Positions 11,645-21,699 of a stretch of 64,000 nucleotides of DNA are shown here, piece after piece. Source of the DNA: Tenodera sinensis (lineage: Eukaryota; Arthropoda; Insecta; Mantodea; Mantidae). Made by a program: the position numbers and the translations under genes. A model generated the notes under the pieces. The model had not been told where the DNA came from. It did not search any database and was given only the letters and a program-made list of their open reading frames with translations. How positions within the stretch are numbered: position 1 is the stretch's first letter; every line of letters begins with the position of its first letter. The DNA lies in contig CM060963.1 of assembly GCA_030765045.1 (NCBI GenBank), forward strand, positions 102,243,354-102,307,353, in the 5' to 3' direction.

Positions 11645-11990
11645 ATGGCAGACTCCCTCTGTGGTCTGGTGCTTAGCCTCCATCCAGAGACCCTGGGTTC
11701 GATTTCTGATGGAGGTTGGGAATTTTACTTTAACCTTGATTGTTCCCCATGCTCTATAGAGTACGAAAGTGTGAATGGGAGTGTGGATATGCGTGTAAAT
11801 TTAATACATATAATCACCAAAAACCCAATACAAACCCAAAGATTAACACCAGTAAGCAAGTGAATATTATTGCTACTGAGAAATTGTTCCAAAGATAAAA
11901 GATCATCGATATGACTTGAAATGTTAAAGGCAGTATATAATTGGAACTTTAACAAAAATGGCAGACAGGCATACTTAGTGGCTATAATCA
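11645..11990 (+). mobile_element. tRNA-headed SINE, CTCTGTGG type
   Basis: The head reads CTCCCTCTGTGGTCTGGTGC with a B box GGTTCGATTTC at about 11696. The body shares an ordered set of blocks with 27060-27315, including AATAC...ATCCAAATATTAACACC-like sequence, GTGAATATTATTGC and a GATATGAC block. The 3' boundary near 11990 is approximate. Confidence 0.65.
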
Positions 11991-12182
11991 AACCTATCGT
12001 TTTATGAGTGCCGTGAAATGCAGTACAATTCAAAATAAAGATTATAAAGAAAGAAAAAAGAATACTGGAAATATGTGTAATCATAGCAGAAGCTATTAGT
12101 AAAGTACATGAAAGGTATATAGCGAATAACGCCAGGAAGTCGTTAAATGGAGCAAGACGCCTATTTAGGAGAAAACATTTTT

Positions 12183-12192
12183 TCTTTGATTT
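12183..12192. repeat. Candidate target-site duplication, LINE 3' side
   Basis: TCTTTGATTT lies directly outside the T-run complementary to the LINE tail and matches 17854-17863 exactly. It is low-complexity, so coincidence is possible. Confidence 0.5.
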
Positions 12193-12284
12193 TTTTTGTA
12201 AATATTTATTTAAGGTCGTTTTGACAGCACGGTCTTATCACGACCATACATAGTAATACATTGTTACAATTATATGTGCATATA

Positions 12285-13205
12285 TTACATTATGTTGACA
12301 TTTACAGTAAATTTGACAGTTTTATGTTCTTCATAAACTGTAGTCTTGCTGATCATATTCGGTGTATTGACTGCATGATGAAGACTGGAAATGCCGGCTT
12401 GCTGTCTATATCTGCTGTATTGTGGGCAATCTATAAGGATGTGGTGGATGGTTAGAGGAATATCACAGTTGGCACAATTTGGAGGTTGGTCCTTGGTGAG
12501 AGGATGACTGTGTGTTAGTTTGGAGTGTCCAACTCTAAGCCGAGTGATGTTAACTTGATCTCTTCTTTTCAGTCTTTGGAGATGCAGAAAAGGTTTTGTA
12601 CAGCCAGAGCGAGCTTCATGGAGTTTACTGCTAACTGATGACCATGTCTGTATCCATTTTTGCATGTACATATGTTTAGTACCGTTGATGATGTCTTGAT
12701 GTGAAGAAGCGATCGAGGCATCACTGACGGGATGTTTAGCTGCCTCTTTTGCAGCTTCATCTGCAGTTTCATTGCCTGTTATGCCAACGAGAGAGGGAGT
12801 CCATACAAAAGATACCTTTTTATCGGTTTTATTTATATTGTGACACAGAAGTCGAATTTCATGGATTAGTGCATGGTTTGACTCGGAGTTTTGTATGGCA
12901 AGTAGTACACTTAAGGAATCAGTGAATATGGTACAGTGACTTTTAACGGATGAATTGGTTATATATAGAAGCGCTTCCTTAATAGCGAATGCTTTATAGG
13001 AGAAAATGCTAAACAGGCGAGGTAAACTGTAGAGCATTGTTTGATCAGGATACACAATTGCACATCCTCTTCCCTCTTTAGATGCTGATCCATCAGTGAA
13101 AATTTTCGTGTTAGAGTTATATTCATCCGGTAAAGAACTCCACGTTTGTTTAAGTATACAAGAAGCAGTTTGAAGCTTCAAATGTGATGGAAAGACTGGT
13201 ATCAA
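12285..13205 (-). pseudogene. LINE ORF2: RNase H and C-terminal Cys/His region
   Basis: This 306-codon open segment follows a frame change from the RT part near 13205-13230. RNase H would degrade the RNA of the RNA-DNA hybrid during second-strand synthesis. The first catalytic Asp is visible in FTDGS (residue 38), the third in FTDSLS (96) and the last in GNETADEAA (149). The usual acidic residue of the xAExxAI motif reads Lys (residue 71, YKAFAI), and the conserved His of the SHVGI-like motif reads Leu (139). Those two changes argue that the domain is inactive. A Cys/His cluster, NCANCDIPLTIHH followed by DCPQY, is typical of I-type LINE C termini. Confidence 0.8.
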
Positions 13206-13224
13206 TTGGTGGACTTTGTATCTG

Positions 13225-14606
13225 TCAGTAGGGTGTGGAGCAATTAATATAGCTGGGTTGGATCATAGAAATTTTTAAATCTATTTCTTTCAAGTATTGG
13301 AGAATTCTAATGTGAAACGGACTTCTGTGTCGTTCTGTTTGCATCTGACAATCTTTGTGTAGTGGAAAAACATAGTTATGCATTTTATGACATGCATGTG
13401 AGGCAATCTTTATGGCATATGTTACACTTAATAATTTTCTGCAAACATTTAGAGACGGCTCATTTGCTTCCATTTGAAGGCTTAAGATTGGACTGGTGAC
13501 AAATGCCCCTAATGCCAACCTTAGGGCTGTAGACTGAATGGGATTCAGGGTTTTGAGAGTTGAACGGTTTACGGAGTTGTAAACAATAGCACCATAGTCC
13601 AGTTTGGATCTAATAAGAGCCTTGTAGGTTTTGAGAAGTGTGAATAAATCAGCACCCCAATTTCTTGCGGCAAGAGTTTTGATAATGTTGAGTCGATTTG
13701 TGCAAGCTTCTTTTAAGGCTTTAACATGGGGCTTCCATGAAAGTTTTTGATCAAAAATGACACCCAGAATTTTTGTGGTCGTAACTACGTTGAGTTTCTC
13801 TTCATTGATATATAGTTGAAGGTCCTGTTCAGGAACTTGTCTTTTTGTGAAGGTGATACATTTAGTTTTGGTGCTGGAGAATTTGAAACCAGTAGTAGAC
13901 GACCATTCCTGGAGATCATCTAAAGCTGACTGAAGTAGTTTTTGAGTGGTGATTATGTTTTTACCTTGGCATAAAATTATGAGGTCGTCAGCATAAAGGC
14001 ACGCCTTAACTAGTGGGTGAATATATGTTGCAATATTGTTTATGGCTATAAGGAAAAGGGTCACACTGATCACGGAGCCCTGAGGAACTCCATTTTTAAT
14101 TTTAATTTCTTTGGAGAATATGCCATTGGCTTTTACCCTGATGCTGCGATTATGAAGAAAATTGTAAATAAATGCTATCATTCTTCCTCTGATGTTGAAA
14201 TCCAGCAGTGTCTTAATAATGTGCGGTTTATATGCCATGTCATATGCTTTTTCAACGTCTAAATGTATCATGGAAAGATGCTGTGATTTTGAGAATGCAT
14301 TTAGGATTTTTGTTTCGAGTGTAATTAGGGTGACGGCGAAAGCCGCTTTGAATTTTGGTGAAGAATTTCTCATGTTCCAACGTGTATTTTAATCTTCGGG
14401 TAATGATTTTCTCCATTAGTTTGCACATTGTATTTGCGAGAGCAATAAGTCTGAAGTTTTGTGGAAAGTAAAGGTCCTTGTTGGGTTTAGGTATCGGAAC
14501 AACTGTTGCCAGGCGCCACTGATTAGGGAATGTTTTATTTGTCCAGATAAAGTTGTATATTTCATTAAGATATGTAAATCCTTCTAGAGGAAGTTGCTTT
14601 AGCAGT
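13225..14606 (-). pseudogene. LINE ORF2: reverse transcriptase domain, frameshifted
   Basis: The main open segment runs 14373 to 13225 (382 codons). It contains LDVEKAYDMA, NGVPQGSVIS and the catalytic CLYADDLIIL, with YADD at 13984-13995. Upstream, about 14390-14606, another frame holds the earlier RT blocks NIPYELLKQLP, NQWRLATVVPIPKP and QSGFRRH. A small deletion near 14350-14370 separates the two frames. A second deletion near 14605-14630 removed the segment that normally carries the APGPD motif. Target-primed reverse transcription would be the ancestral role. As it stands the gene cannot make a complete RT. Confidence 0.88.
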
Positions 14607-15968
14607 TCATATGGTATGTTCGTTCGTTAGTTCGTGGATATTTAATTCTTCGTTGTAGCAGTCTTCATAGTCCTCAGATAGTGCAGCCAACCCTGATTCT
14701 GGTTTAGATGTTTTGTATTGACAAAACTTTTTGTTGTAGTTAGAATCGCTTGATATACTTGCGAAGGTATCTGCGAAAATATTTGCGATGTCGGTAGAAG
14801 AACTAGAATTTTTATTTTCCTCAGCATTCCAGATACTAGTTATATGAGGAGATCTGTATACGCCACTTGTTTTCTTAATTCTGTCCCAAACAACAGAGGA
14901 GGCAGTATTGTGGTTTAAAGAAGATAGAAATGCTGACCAGCCTAGTTTTTTACTTTCCTCTATAACTTTGCGTGCTTTTGATCTAAGCTTCAGAAAATTA
15001 ATTTTGTTTTCCAAGGATGGGTGTCTCTTATATTTGTAAAATGCTCTATGCTTGTTCTTAAGAGCTATTTTACAAGATTCATTCCACCATGGTACACATC
15101 TATTAATATTAGATGCTGTGGTTTGGGGGACGCTAGTTTCTGCAGATGCAACAATTAATGTTGTGATTTCAGCAATAATAGTATCGATTTCACCGGAAGA
15201 ACGATCAGCGAGTGGAGGATTTTGCCGGATGCCTTCTCTAATAAGATTTTGATACAGTGGCCATTTGGCTTTTTGAAATTTCCACTTAGTACTGAAGGTG
15301 TGTGCGCTTTTGGAACTATTCAAAGAAATTGTTATTGGTGAATAGTCACTGCCCAATAAACATGAATAGACAGACCAATTAAGTAATGCATAAATTTCAG
15401 GTGAACAAATTGATAAATTGATACTGCTTGATGTTCCATGAGCTAAGTCATAACGGGTTGGTTCTTTGGAATTGAGCATAATTAAGTCAAAATCGTGTAG
15501 TAATCGTTCTATTATCTTTCCTCTTCTGTCGGTATAACGGCTTCCCCATAACTTGTTGTGGCTATTGAAATCTCATAATAATATGAAGGGTTTTGGTAAT
15601 TGATGGATTAAGTCAATTAAAACATCACTGTGGAGTGCATAACTGTTTGGAATGTAGACATTACAGATGCAGATTGACGAGGGCAGATTTACTACAATGG
15701 CTACTGCTTCCAAGTCTGTGTTTAGTGGGATTTCTCTGGTAGTGAGGTTATGCTTTACGTACGTTGCCACACCTCCACTTGCATGAAGGGCGGTTGAACG
15801 ATTTTTGTAGTATACTTTAAATTGTTTTAAATTGGAAACAAAAGTATTTTTAAAGTTTGTTTCTTGAAGGCAAATGACATCAGGCAGGTGGCGGTTTATT
15901 AGAAGTTGTAAGTATTCGATTTGTGGTTGAAAACCGTTAATATTCCACTGAATTACTGATGAGGCCAT
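14607..15968 (-). pseudogene. LINE ORF2: apurinic-type endonuclease domain
   Basis: I start this at the Met at 15966-15968 (MASSVIQWNINGF), because the upstream Met at 16004 only adds a phenylalanine run translated from an A-tract. Endonuclease motifs follow in order: QWNINGF, ICLQETNF (catalytic Glu), NVYIPNS, DFNSHNKLWG, and near the end GSDYSPI. A single in-frame TGA at 15573-15575 replaces the glycine codon before DFN. The catalytic His expected in an SDH motif reads Tyr. The frame otherwise stays open for about 455 codons. The enzyme would nick the target DNA to prime reverse transcription. Confidence 0.85.
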
Positions 15969-16041
15969 AGAGAAGAACAAAAAGAAAAAAAAAAAAAAAT
16001 ACAAGAAGCTTTATGATCATTATTGTGTAAGATATGAAGAT

Positions 16042-17598
16042 TCATCGCTTGAATATTCCGTTGTTCTGTTTGCAATCATAAGTAGTTTTTTTTACAATGC
16101 GCGTGCTTCTGTTTTTTATGCCACTGTAGTGAGGCTGTAGTTTTTGAATCGCACGAGCTAAGCCTTCTAGGTCGTTTGTATAGTAAGCTGCAACTGAGGA
16201 TACATCGGTAACTGCTATTGTGTTCTCAAAGAAACTTAGTAGTTGTAAATAATTGATTGGAAAGAAAGTTGGTTCGGCTTCCATTACCTGTTTTACTGGT
16301 TGAAGTACTGCGTCTAATGACGTCTGTGTTTCCTTTTTAGGCCTCTTAGTTCGGTTAGGTTTAGATGTAGAAATCTGTTTATTTGCACCAGATTGAATTG
16401 GAAGGTTCCGTTGCTCATCAGTCCCGGTAGTTTCATTGCTGGTTACTGAAATTGGTCTTTTAGATCTGTGAGGTTGGGTTTCCATGTGAACAGGAGTTTT
16501 GGAGCTCTCTATCTGTGCAGAGAGACTAGATTCTGTGTTTGTTTCAGAGAGGTTAGGAGTAACTTGAATTTCATCTGGTCTGTTCACAAGATTTGTATCT
16601 TGGGTGCATCGGGAGGTGTTTTCCCTTACTGGAGATGAAGGTATGGATATGTTCTCGTCATCTATAGTTTTTGATTTTGGTAATTTCTTGTTAAGAATGG
16701 GAAATTCAGAAGAATATAGATTTCCATCAGATGTGCTATGGGAGAGATCAGAAGGAGCACTTTCATGTATTTGGTTGGTTTTAGGGCAGAACTTTGCTAA
16801 ATGTCCCTCACTTTTACAAAGAAAGCAGGAAGGAATGTCAGACGAAAGGCAAATAAAGTAATTCGTCCCATCATGTTGAATTTGAATAATTTCGGGAAGC
16901 TTGTCAAAGTCTTCATTGTGGACGAACATCTGTCTTCGAAAGCTTAATATGTGACAAAATCCTGGGATTGATAAACCAGCTCTGATTGGCGATATTTTTG
17001 ACATTACTCTTATGCCTAATTTGCTTAATTCTTCTTCTATAGTGTAATTAGGGATAACTGGACATACGTTGGACAGAATTACTCTTTTGTTCTTTGTTAT
17101 TAGGGGTCTGATTTCTAATAAGACATTATTGATGAGAATTTTGGAGTGATTTGTGGTAATTTCTTCTACATATTTTTCACTGGATAGGAAAACACATATT
17201 CTTCCGTTTGATATACGGGAAACATAGCGTGTATTGCTTGGGTTAATAAGTTTCCCTAGCGCAAGCATGTAGTCTTTTATGGTAATGCCCTCATGAGATT
17301 CAATTACTATTGCCTGTTCTTTTGAAGGGGTTGACATAGTTATGTCGGAGTAGCTTGGTTTTGTAGCTGGCACAATATCATTAGTGGGAGATTTCTTTAC
17401 TTCATTTGGATTTCCGTGAGTTTGGTTATTAGGAGTATTATTATCAGTGTTCAGTGATGTCATCTTTACGTTGTTAGAACTATTAGTATAAGTATCGTTG
17501 TTACATTCAGTATTGGTTACATTCAGGGTAGGACAGTCGATGTTAGCTACATTTTCTTTCGTTAGGTTGGTATGCCTACCTCTGTTAGAGGCGGCCAT
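16042..17598 (-). CDS. LINE ORF1 protein, CCHC zinc knuckle (518 aa)
   Basis: This is the longest non-repetitive open frame in the window. It encodes the RNA-binding ORF1 protein of the LINE, which packages element RNA. The N-terminal 100 residues are Asn/Thr/Ser-rich and probably disordered. Residues about 105-240 look like the RRM-like region found in I-type ORF1 proteins. A CX2CX4HX4C zinc knuckle sits at Cys258, Cys261, His266 and Cys271. The C-terminal half is polar, with a basic KPNRTKRPKK segment. It ends 73 bp before the ORF2 start across an A-rich spacer. The start ATG at 17598 has G at +4. Apart from being inside a dead element it shows no break. Confidence 0.85.
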   Translation of the reverse strand: MAASNRGRHTNLTKENVANIDCPTLNVTNTECNNDTYTNSSNNVKMTSLNTDNNTPNNQTHGNPNEVKKSPTNDIVPATKPSYSDITMSTPSKEQAIVIESHEGITIKDYMLALGKLINPSNTRYVSRISNGRICVFLSSEKYVEEITTNHSKILINNVLLEIRPLITKNKRVILSNVCPVIPNYTIEEELSKLGIRVMSKISPIRAGLSIPGFCHILSFRRQMFVHNEDFDKLPEIIQIQHDGTNYFICLSSDIPSCFLCKSEGHLAKFCPKTNQIHESAPSDLSHSTSDGNLYSSEFPILNKKLPKSKTIDDENISIPSSPVRENTSRCTQDTNLVNRPDEIQVTPNLSETNTESSLSAQIESSKTPVHMETQPHRSKRPISVTSNETTGTDEQRNLPIQSGANKQISTSKPNRTKRPKKETQTSLDAVLQPVKQVMEAEPTFFPINYLQLLSFFENTIAVTDVSSVAAYYTNDLEGLARAIQKLQPHYSGIKNRSTRIVKKTTYDCKQNNGIFKR

Positions 17599-17853
17599 GC
17601 AAGCGATTCGCTTCTGTTTCTGTTATTTAGGTTATGGTAACACTAAAAAGCAACAGAGGTGATTTTACAACTAAAATAAAATGAAGTAGAGGTAAGCCCC
17701 ACTTCTACCTTTACTCACAGTTGCTTCACATACCTTGCAGCATCAAACTCAGTTGTCGTTTTCACAGACGAAGTTTTATTTTAGCTGATTACACAAAATT
17801 AAAGTGCAGAGTAATAACTTCACTCGTGGAGCTTTCCTATTGTCCTTTCTATC

Positions 17854-17863
17854 TCTTTGATTT
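17854..17863. repeat. Candidate target-site duplication, LINE 5' side
   Basis: TCTTTGATTT matches 12183-12192 and places the LINE 5' end at 17853, about 255 bp upstream of the ORF1 start. Confidence 0.5.
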
Positions 17864-17925
17864 CTGTTTAGTATTAATGCAATAAATAATTTTACAGTGT
17901 TCTCCAAAACTATTGAAGAATTCTA

Positions 17926-18330
17926 AAAATCGGCTTTGGAAATGTCCAAGGCATAAGCATAATAGAAGACGTAGCTAATTCAATTAATAGGATACCTTTT
18001 GTGTCATGGAGTGAAAGGTTAAAGCTAAATTCCAGAAAGTTCTGAACAAAAATATTGGTTATCAAGCTATGTGTAAAATGTTGAAAATGAGTAAGAAGGA
18101 AAACACGCCAGATGACAGAGTGGAATTCTTTACATTTACACCTCTGACATCGTGTGACGTAGAAAGAGACTTTTCACTGTTTAAAAACTGCTTCAGTGAT
18201 AGGCGTCAAAATCTCACATTTAATAATTTACGAATGTTGTTTACATGCGCGAGCGATAACAGTGAAGTTCATGTGCACTATGCCTATGGAAAAATGTACA
18301 CGCTTCCGGCCTTTAATAATCACTTATGAG
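17926..18330 (+). pseudogene. hAT transposase C-terminal fragment
   Basis: Two frames joined by one frameshift near 18035 encode the end of a hAT-superfamily transposase. The first gives IIEDVANSINRIP and VSWSERLKLN. The second, open at 18069-18329, gives LTSCDVERDFSLFK and FSDRRQNLTFNNLR. This is the hATC dimerisation region, in the style of the abundant insect family whose usual form is a P-[IL]-T-S-C-D-V-E-R-S-F-S motif. No catalytic DDE residues remain. The fragment starts about 60 bp beyond the LINE 5' end. No terminal repeats were found. Confidence 0.75.
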
Positions 18331-19530
18331 AAGCTACAATTAAATCAATTTTAGGTGGTACCAAGTTCACCGGGTCATCTAGTAGGTATATGATAAAAGG
18401 TTTGATGTAGTGTGATATAATGAACATCTTCAAATGTGACCATATCATTTGGTAAATGAACCGCGGGGCTCCCATTCAAAAGTTCATTGTCTTAAAGCTC
18501 CCTGCTACCTATCTGTGGGTTAATGATGACGGCGATGTCGACCACCACCACCACAAATAGTGCACGTGGTGTAATACGGTTTCCTAAGTCTGTAGCGTTT
18601 AGAAGTATTGCAGAACTAGGAGGTCAGGTCAGGTCGGGACCCGGTGTGACAAAGACGAAAGGTTCTTGTGATACAGCTAGTAGTAAGACAGAGAACACAT
18701 TGAAGACATAAACCCTGCAGTAACATTGGAACAGCCTGCTCATCCTGCAGTTGGGACGAGAATAGCACCTGGGGCCCCCAGCTATGATGACCGATTCATT
18801 ATTATTCTAAGTGCACATAACAGAAAGGAGGCTGGCTGGCTGGGCATTATACCCATTTGGAATGTGGTCGTGAAACAGAGATCCCTGGGGCCTGCTTCCT
18901 TACGGCTAATGAGGGGAAGGAGGTTGTCAATGAGCGGCATACTCAAGTACGGGATCATGTCTCTGACCTACATTTCCCGAAACGACCCCTCCAAACAGGG
19001 ACTCCCTGGAAAAGTGTCTCTAAGGACTACGTTTTTAAGTTCCATTCCTTTGTCAGTCTCGAGAAAGAACTTTATACAGTTTTAGAAGAAGGAAAGTGCA
19101 AATTAGATTAATTATTATACTCCTCTGCAACAAAAACGAAATTTTGAAATGAACGAGTATTCCAAACCGAGTTTTTGCTCTGAGTTTAATGCTACAATCC
19201 CTTTTTTCTAACACGTCAGGTTTTTGAGAAAATTAAGAGTTTGTTCCATAAAATTGGGTATCATGAGTTAGAACAGTGAGTGTTTTAAATGTATATGTAG
19301 TGTTTATCATAAAATGACCCTAAACTAGCAGAAAGCAAGTGTTTTTACTGTACCTCAGATCAGGAAATTAATGTGTGATACTAGTTTTGAGGATACAATG
19401 AGCCAGAGAGGACAGCAAATCTAGCATGGCCACAAAAATGTTAAAATAGTTTCCTATAGAACTGAAAGAGTCCAGATTACACTGTCAGAGTGAACACCAT
19501 CTTGGAAAATTTGAGAAAACTAGATTCAGT
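18331..19530. other. Unassigned; GC-richer patch with open frames
   Basis: Sequence from about 18500 to 19050 is less AT-rich than its surroundings and carries overlapping frames of 62, 119 and 84 codons with no recognisable domain. A (CCA)n tract lies near 18541-18553. It may be part of an unrecognised repeat. I cannot support a gene. Confidence 0.35.
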
Positions 19531-19534
19531 CAAA

Positions 19535-20452
19535 TATGTCCCTTTGCAGACGACGTAAGTTATAGTGGCAAGAGACAAAAGAACACTAGCACAAATTTAT
19601 AAGGAACTCGATAGAAGAGCTAAACAAATAGGACTAGAAGCAAATGATAAAAAAGTCAAATATCTGAAAATGACAGCAGATAAAAGCAAACTAACAATTA
19701 CAAATCTAGTAGTTGGAGAAAAAACATTTGAAGGGGTATCCCAATTTAAATACCTAGGTGCTCTTGTAATCAATAGTAATAATTTGAATGAATCCAAAGT
19801 AGAATGCAGCTTATTACGCTAATTTACAACTATTGAATCTAGATTTATTAGCAAAGGGACAAAATACAAGAATCTATAAAACATTAATAGGACAAATAAT
19901 AACATAGGTTGCAGACACATGGACTATAAATAATGCAGATGAGAAAAATTAAAATTATTTTGTTCTTTAACGACGCTGTCAATTGCCAGGATCACATCAG
20001 CGTCGCCGCTGTGCCGGAATTTTGTCCCGCAGGAGTTCTTTAACATGCCAGTAAATCTACTGACATGGAGCTGTCGTTTTTAAGCACACTTAAAAACCAA
20101 CGGTCTGGGCCGGATTTGAACCCGCGACCTTGGGATCAGTAGGCCAGCGTCTAACCAACTGAGCCACCCAGACCGACAATGCAGATGTGGAAATACTACA
20201 AACATTTGAAAGGAAAACACTGAGAAGTATCTTAGGACCAATAAAGGATAAAGAGCAATAGAGAATAAGATATAACTGCGAGCTTGCTAATAAATAAAAA
20301 GATTGTTTGCTAGAGGAAAGAAGGGAAGGCCAAGAAATACGATTGTTGGATTGTTGGAGAACAAAATTTAAGAAAGATTGGAATTAGGGGGTGGAAAGAT
20401 AAAGTGCAAGCAGGATTGTGTAGGAGGCCAAAGCTCATCAAGGACTGTTGAC
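19535..20452 (+). pseudogene. LINE relic (RT to C terminus), split by a SINE
   Basis: The catalytic FADD lies at 19543-19554, followed after a 2-nt frame disruption by IVARDKRTLAQIYKELD, then VSQFKYLGALV. After a stop come RIYKTLIGQII and ADTWTINNAD, and then the SINE at 19942-20177. Beyond it the protein resumes with EILQTFERKTLRSILGPI, REGQEIRLLDCW, then KIGIRGWKDKVQ in another frame. This is the familiar 3' half of an insect LINE, ending at about 20452. A (GAA)n-rich tail follows directly. The relic carries many frameshifts and stops. Confidence 0.85.
19942..20177 (-). mobile_element. tRNA-Ile-like SINE (236 bp) with 10-bp target duplication
   Basis: AATGCAGATG at 19932-19941 and again at 20178-20187 bounds the insertion exactly. 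On the minus strand the head reads GTCGGTCTGGGTGGCTCAGT with TTGGTTAGACGC (A box) and GGGTTCAAATCC (B box). The segment CCAAGGTCGCGGGTTC matches tRNA-Ile. A T5 run follows the head, then a body with GTTAAAGAACTCCTGCGGG and a 3' end GCGTCGTTAAAGAACAAAAT. The element interrupts the LINE relic. A second copy lies at 58472-58704 and a head-only copy at 50077-50162. Confidence 0.92.
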
Positions 20453-20573
20453 CTGGAAGAGAAGAAGAATGAAAAGAGGAAGAACAAGAGGAGGAAGAGA
20501 AAGAGGAAGAAGAAGAAGAAGAAGAAGAAGGAGATGGAGGAGAAGAAGAAGCAGAAAAAGAAGAAGGTTGCAA
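20453..20573. repeat. Purine-rich (GAA)n tract, probable LINE tail
   Basis: GAAGAAGAA-type repeats of about 120 bp begin where the LINE coding remnant ends. The end-of-window LINE has the same kind of tail at about 63172-63189. Glu/Arg/Ser-rich translations are artefacts. Confidence 0.8.
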
Positions 20574-21296
20574 CCTGATTTGAAATTACACTTCCTACAT
20601 GATCACATCGACTATTTTCCAGATTGTTGTCTTGGACTTCACAATGATGGAACAAGGTGAACATTTTCACTAAGATTTGAAAGATATTTAGAAAAGACAC
20701 TATGGTGGTTGGAAAATTAAAATGATGCAGACTGCTGATGGTATCTGAAAAGGAAAAGTACTTCTCATGCTTATAGAAGAAGGGCGAAAAGAAGAAAATT
20801 ACTGCCTTTAAAATAATATGTTATATCAATTGTTGGTAGCTCTTGTGAAATATACCTATTCACGTTATGTTTAAAATTACATAATTCTAATATGCACTAC
20901 GTTCTTAAGCGTGACAGTTATCTTTTAGAGGGGTATATACACCAATAAAGAGCTAATATGACAATGATGAACGTCATAGAAGAAAACTGATAACACATAT
21001 GTAATCAACACCCCAAAACCAGACAGAATCGGCGATCAAAACTGAAACATGATTTTTTTTTTTTGAAAATGCAAAGCACTTATTAATTAATCTTTATTTT
21101 ATATATGTTACATAAAGTGAGGAAAAGACGACAAAAATTCCCATACATGACTGGGATATCCAGTCAATGAGTACACTAAAAACCCAAAAAAAAAAAAAAA
21201 AAAAAAAAGAAAGAAAAAAAAAAAAAAGGTACGTTCTTATGATAAAGATGTATATCATAGCACAAATCTTCTGATATTCAATATTCCTGTTGAATC
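20574..21296. other. No recognised gene; A-rich runs
   Basis: AT-rich sequence with a T8-T10 run near 21052 and a long A-run with G interruptions at 21187-21228. No coding motif is visible. Confidence 0.45.
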
Positions 21297-21410
21297 TGCA
21301 AGCTGGTTGATACAGTGGTAAAATATCATATCTTTTTCAGGTATGCGTGGCTTTCAACATCACCAGGTTGGTCGGGGTCAAATGACCTAGCTGTTTACGG
21401 GCACTTAAAC
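21297..21410 (+). mobile_element. tRNA-headed SINE with GTCAAATGACCTAG 3' end
   Basis: The head begins GCAAGCTGGTTGATACAGTGG and continues to a degenerate B box. The 3' part reads GGTCGGGGTCAAATGACCTA and then TGTTTACGGGCACTTAAACC, directly followed by the ACTC array. The same 3' module occurs at 28770-28923, 31987-32104 and 39930-39997. Confidence 0.7.
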
Positions 21411-21636
21411 CTCACTCACTCAGTCACTTTCACCACTCTCACGTTCACTCACAGTCACACTCAGTCAATCACTCGCTCAGTCACTTAGTCACTCATTCGT
21501 TCATTCACTCAATCACTCACTCTCACTTACCCATACACTCACTCAGTCACTCGGTAAGTCACTTGCTCAGTCACTCACTCACTCGCGGTCACTCGTTCAG
21601 TCACTCAGTCACTCACTCAGCCACTCCCTCACTCAC
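21411..21636. repeat. (CACT)n-type array, SINE tail expansion
   Basis: Degenerate CACTCACTCAGTCACT repeats extend for about 225 bp immediately after the SINE 3' end. The other copies of this SINE carry the same kind of tail in shorter form, so the array is an expanded tail. Confidence 0.85.
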
Positions 21637-21699
21637 TGTAACCAGATTGGCTGATAAATTTAAGGGAACGTGATAAATGATCTACTACAGGGTCCTGCA

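Larger units (their letters stand above)
12193..17853 (-). mobile_element. Near full-length I/Nimb-type non-LTR retrotransposon
   Basis: A 5.66-kb minus-strand LINE runs from a 5' untranslated region of about 255 bp through ORF1 (RNA-binding, CCHC knuckle) and ORF2 (apurinic-type endonuclease, reverse transcriptase, RNase H, terminal Cys/His motif) to an AATAAATATTTAC end and A-run at about 12193. Both the RNase H and the domain order point to the I group of LINEs rather than Jockey or RTE. The 10-bp repeats at 12183 and 17854 would make it full length. ORF1 is open. ORF2 carries at least four disabling lesions, so the copy is immobile. Confidence 0.85.

Noticed and set aside
15969..16004. 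Upstream start for LINE ORF2 at 16004
   Set aside because: It adds only residues translated from an A-tract. The conserved endonuclease start fits the Met at 15968.
20310..20700. Ser/Phe-rich and Lys/Arg-rich frames
   Set aside because: They are translations of the purine-rich LINE tail.
21411..21636. Possible CRISPR-like array
   Set aside because: The units are degenerate tetranucleotides with no spacers and form the tail of a SINE in a eukaryotic genome.
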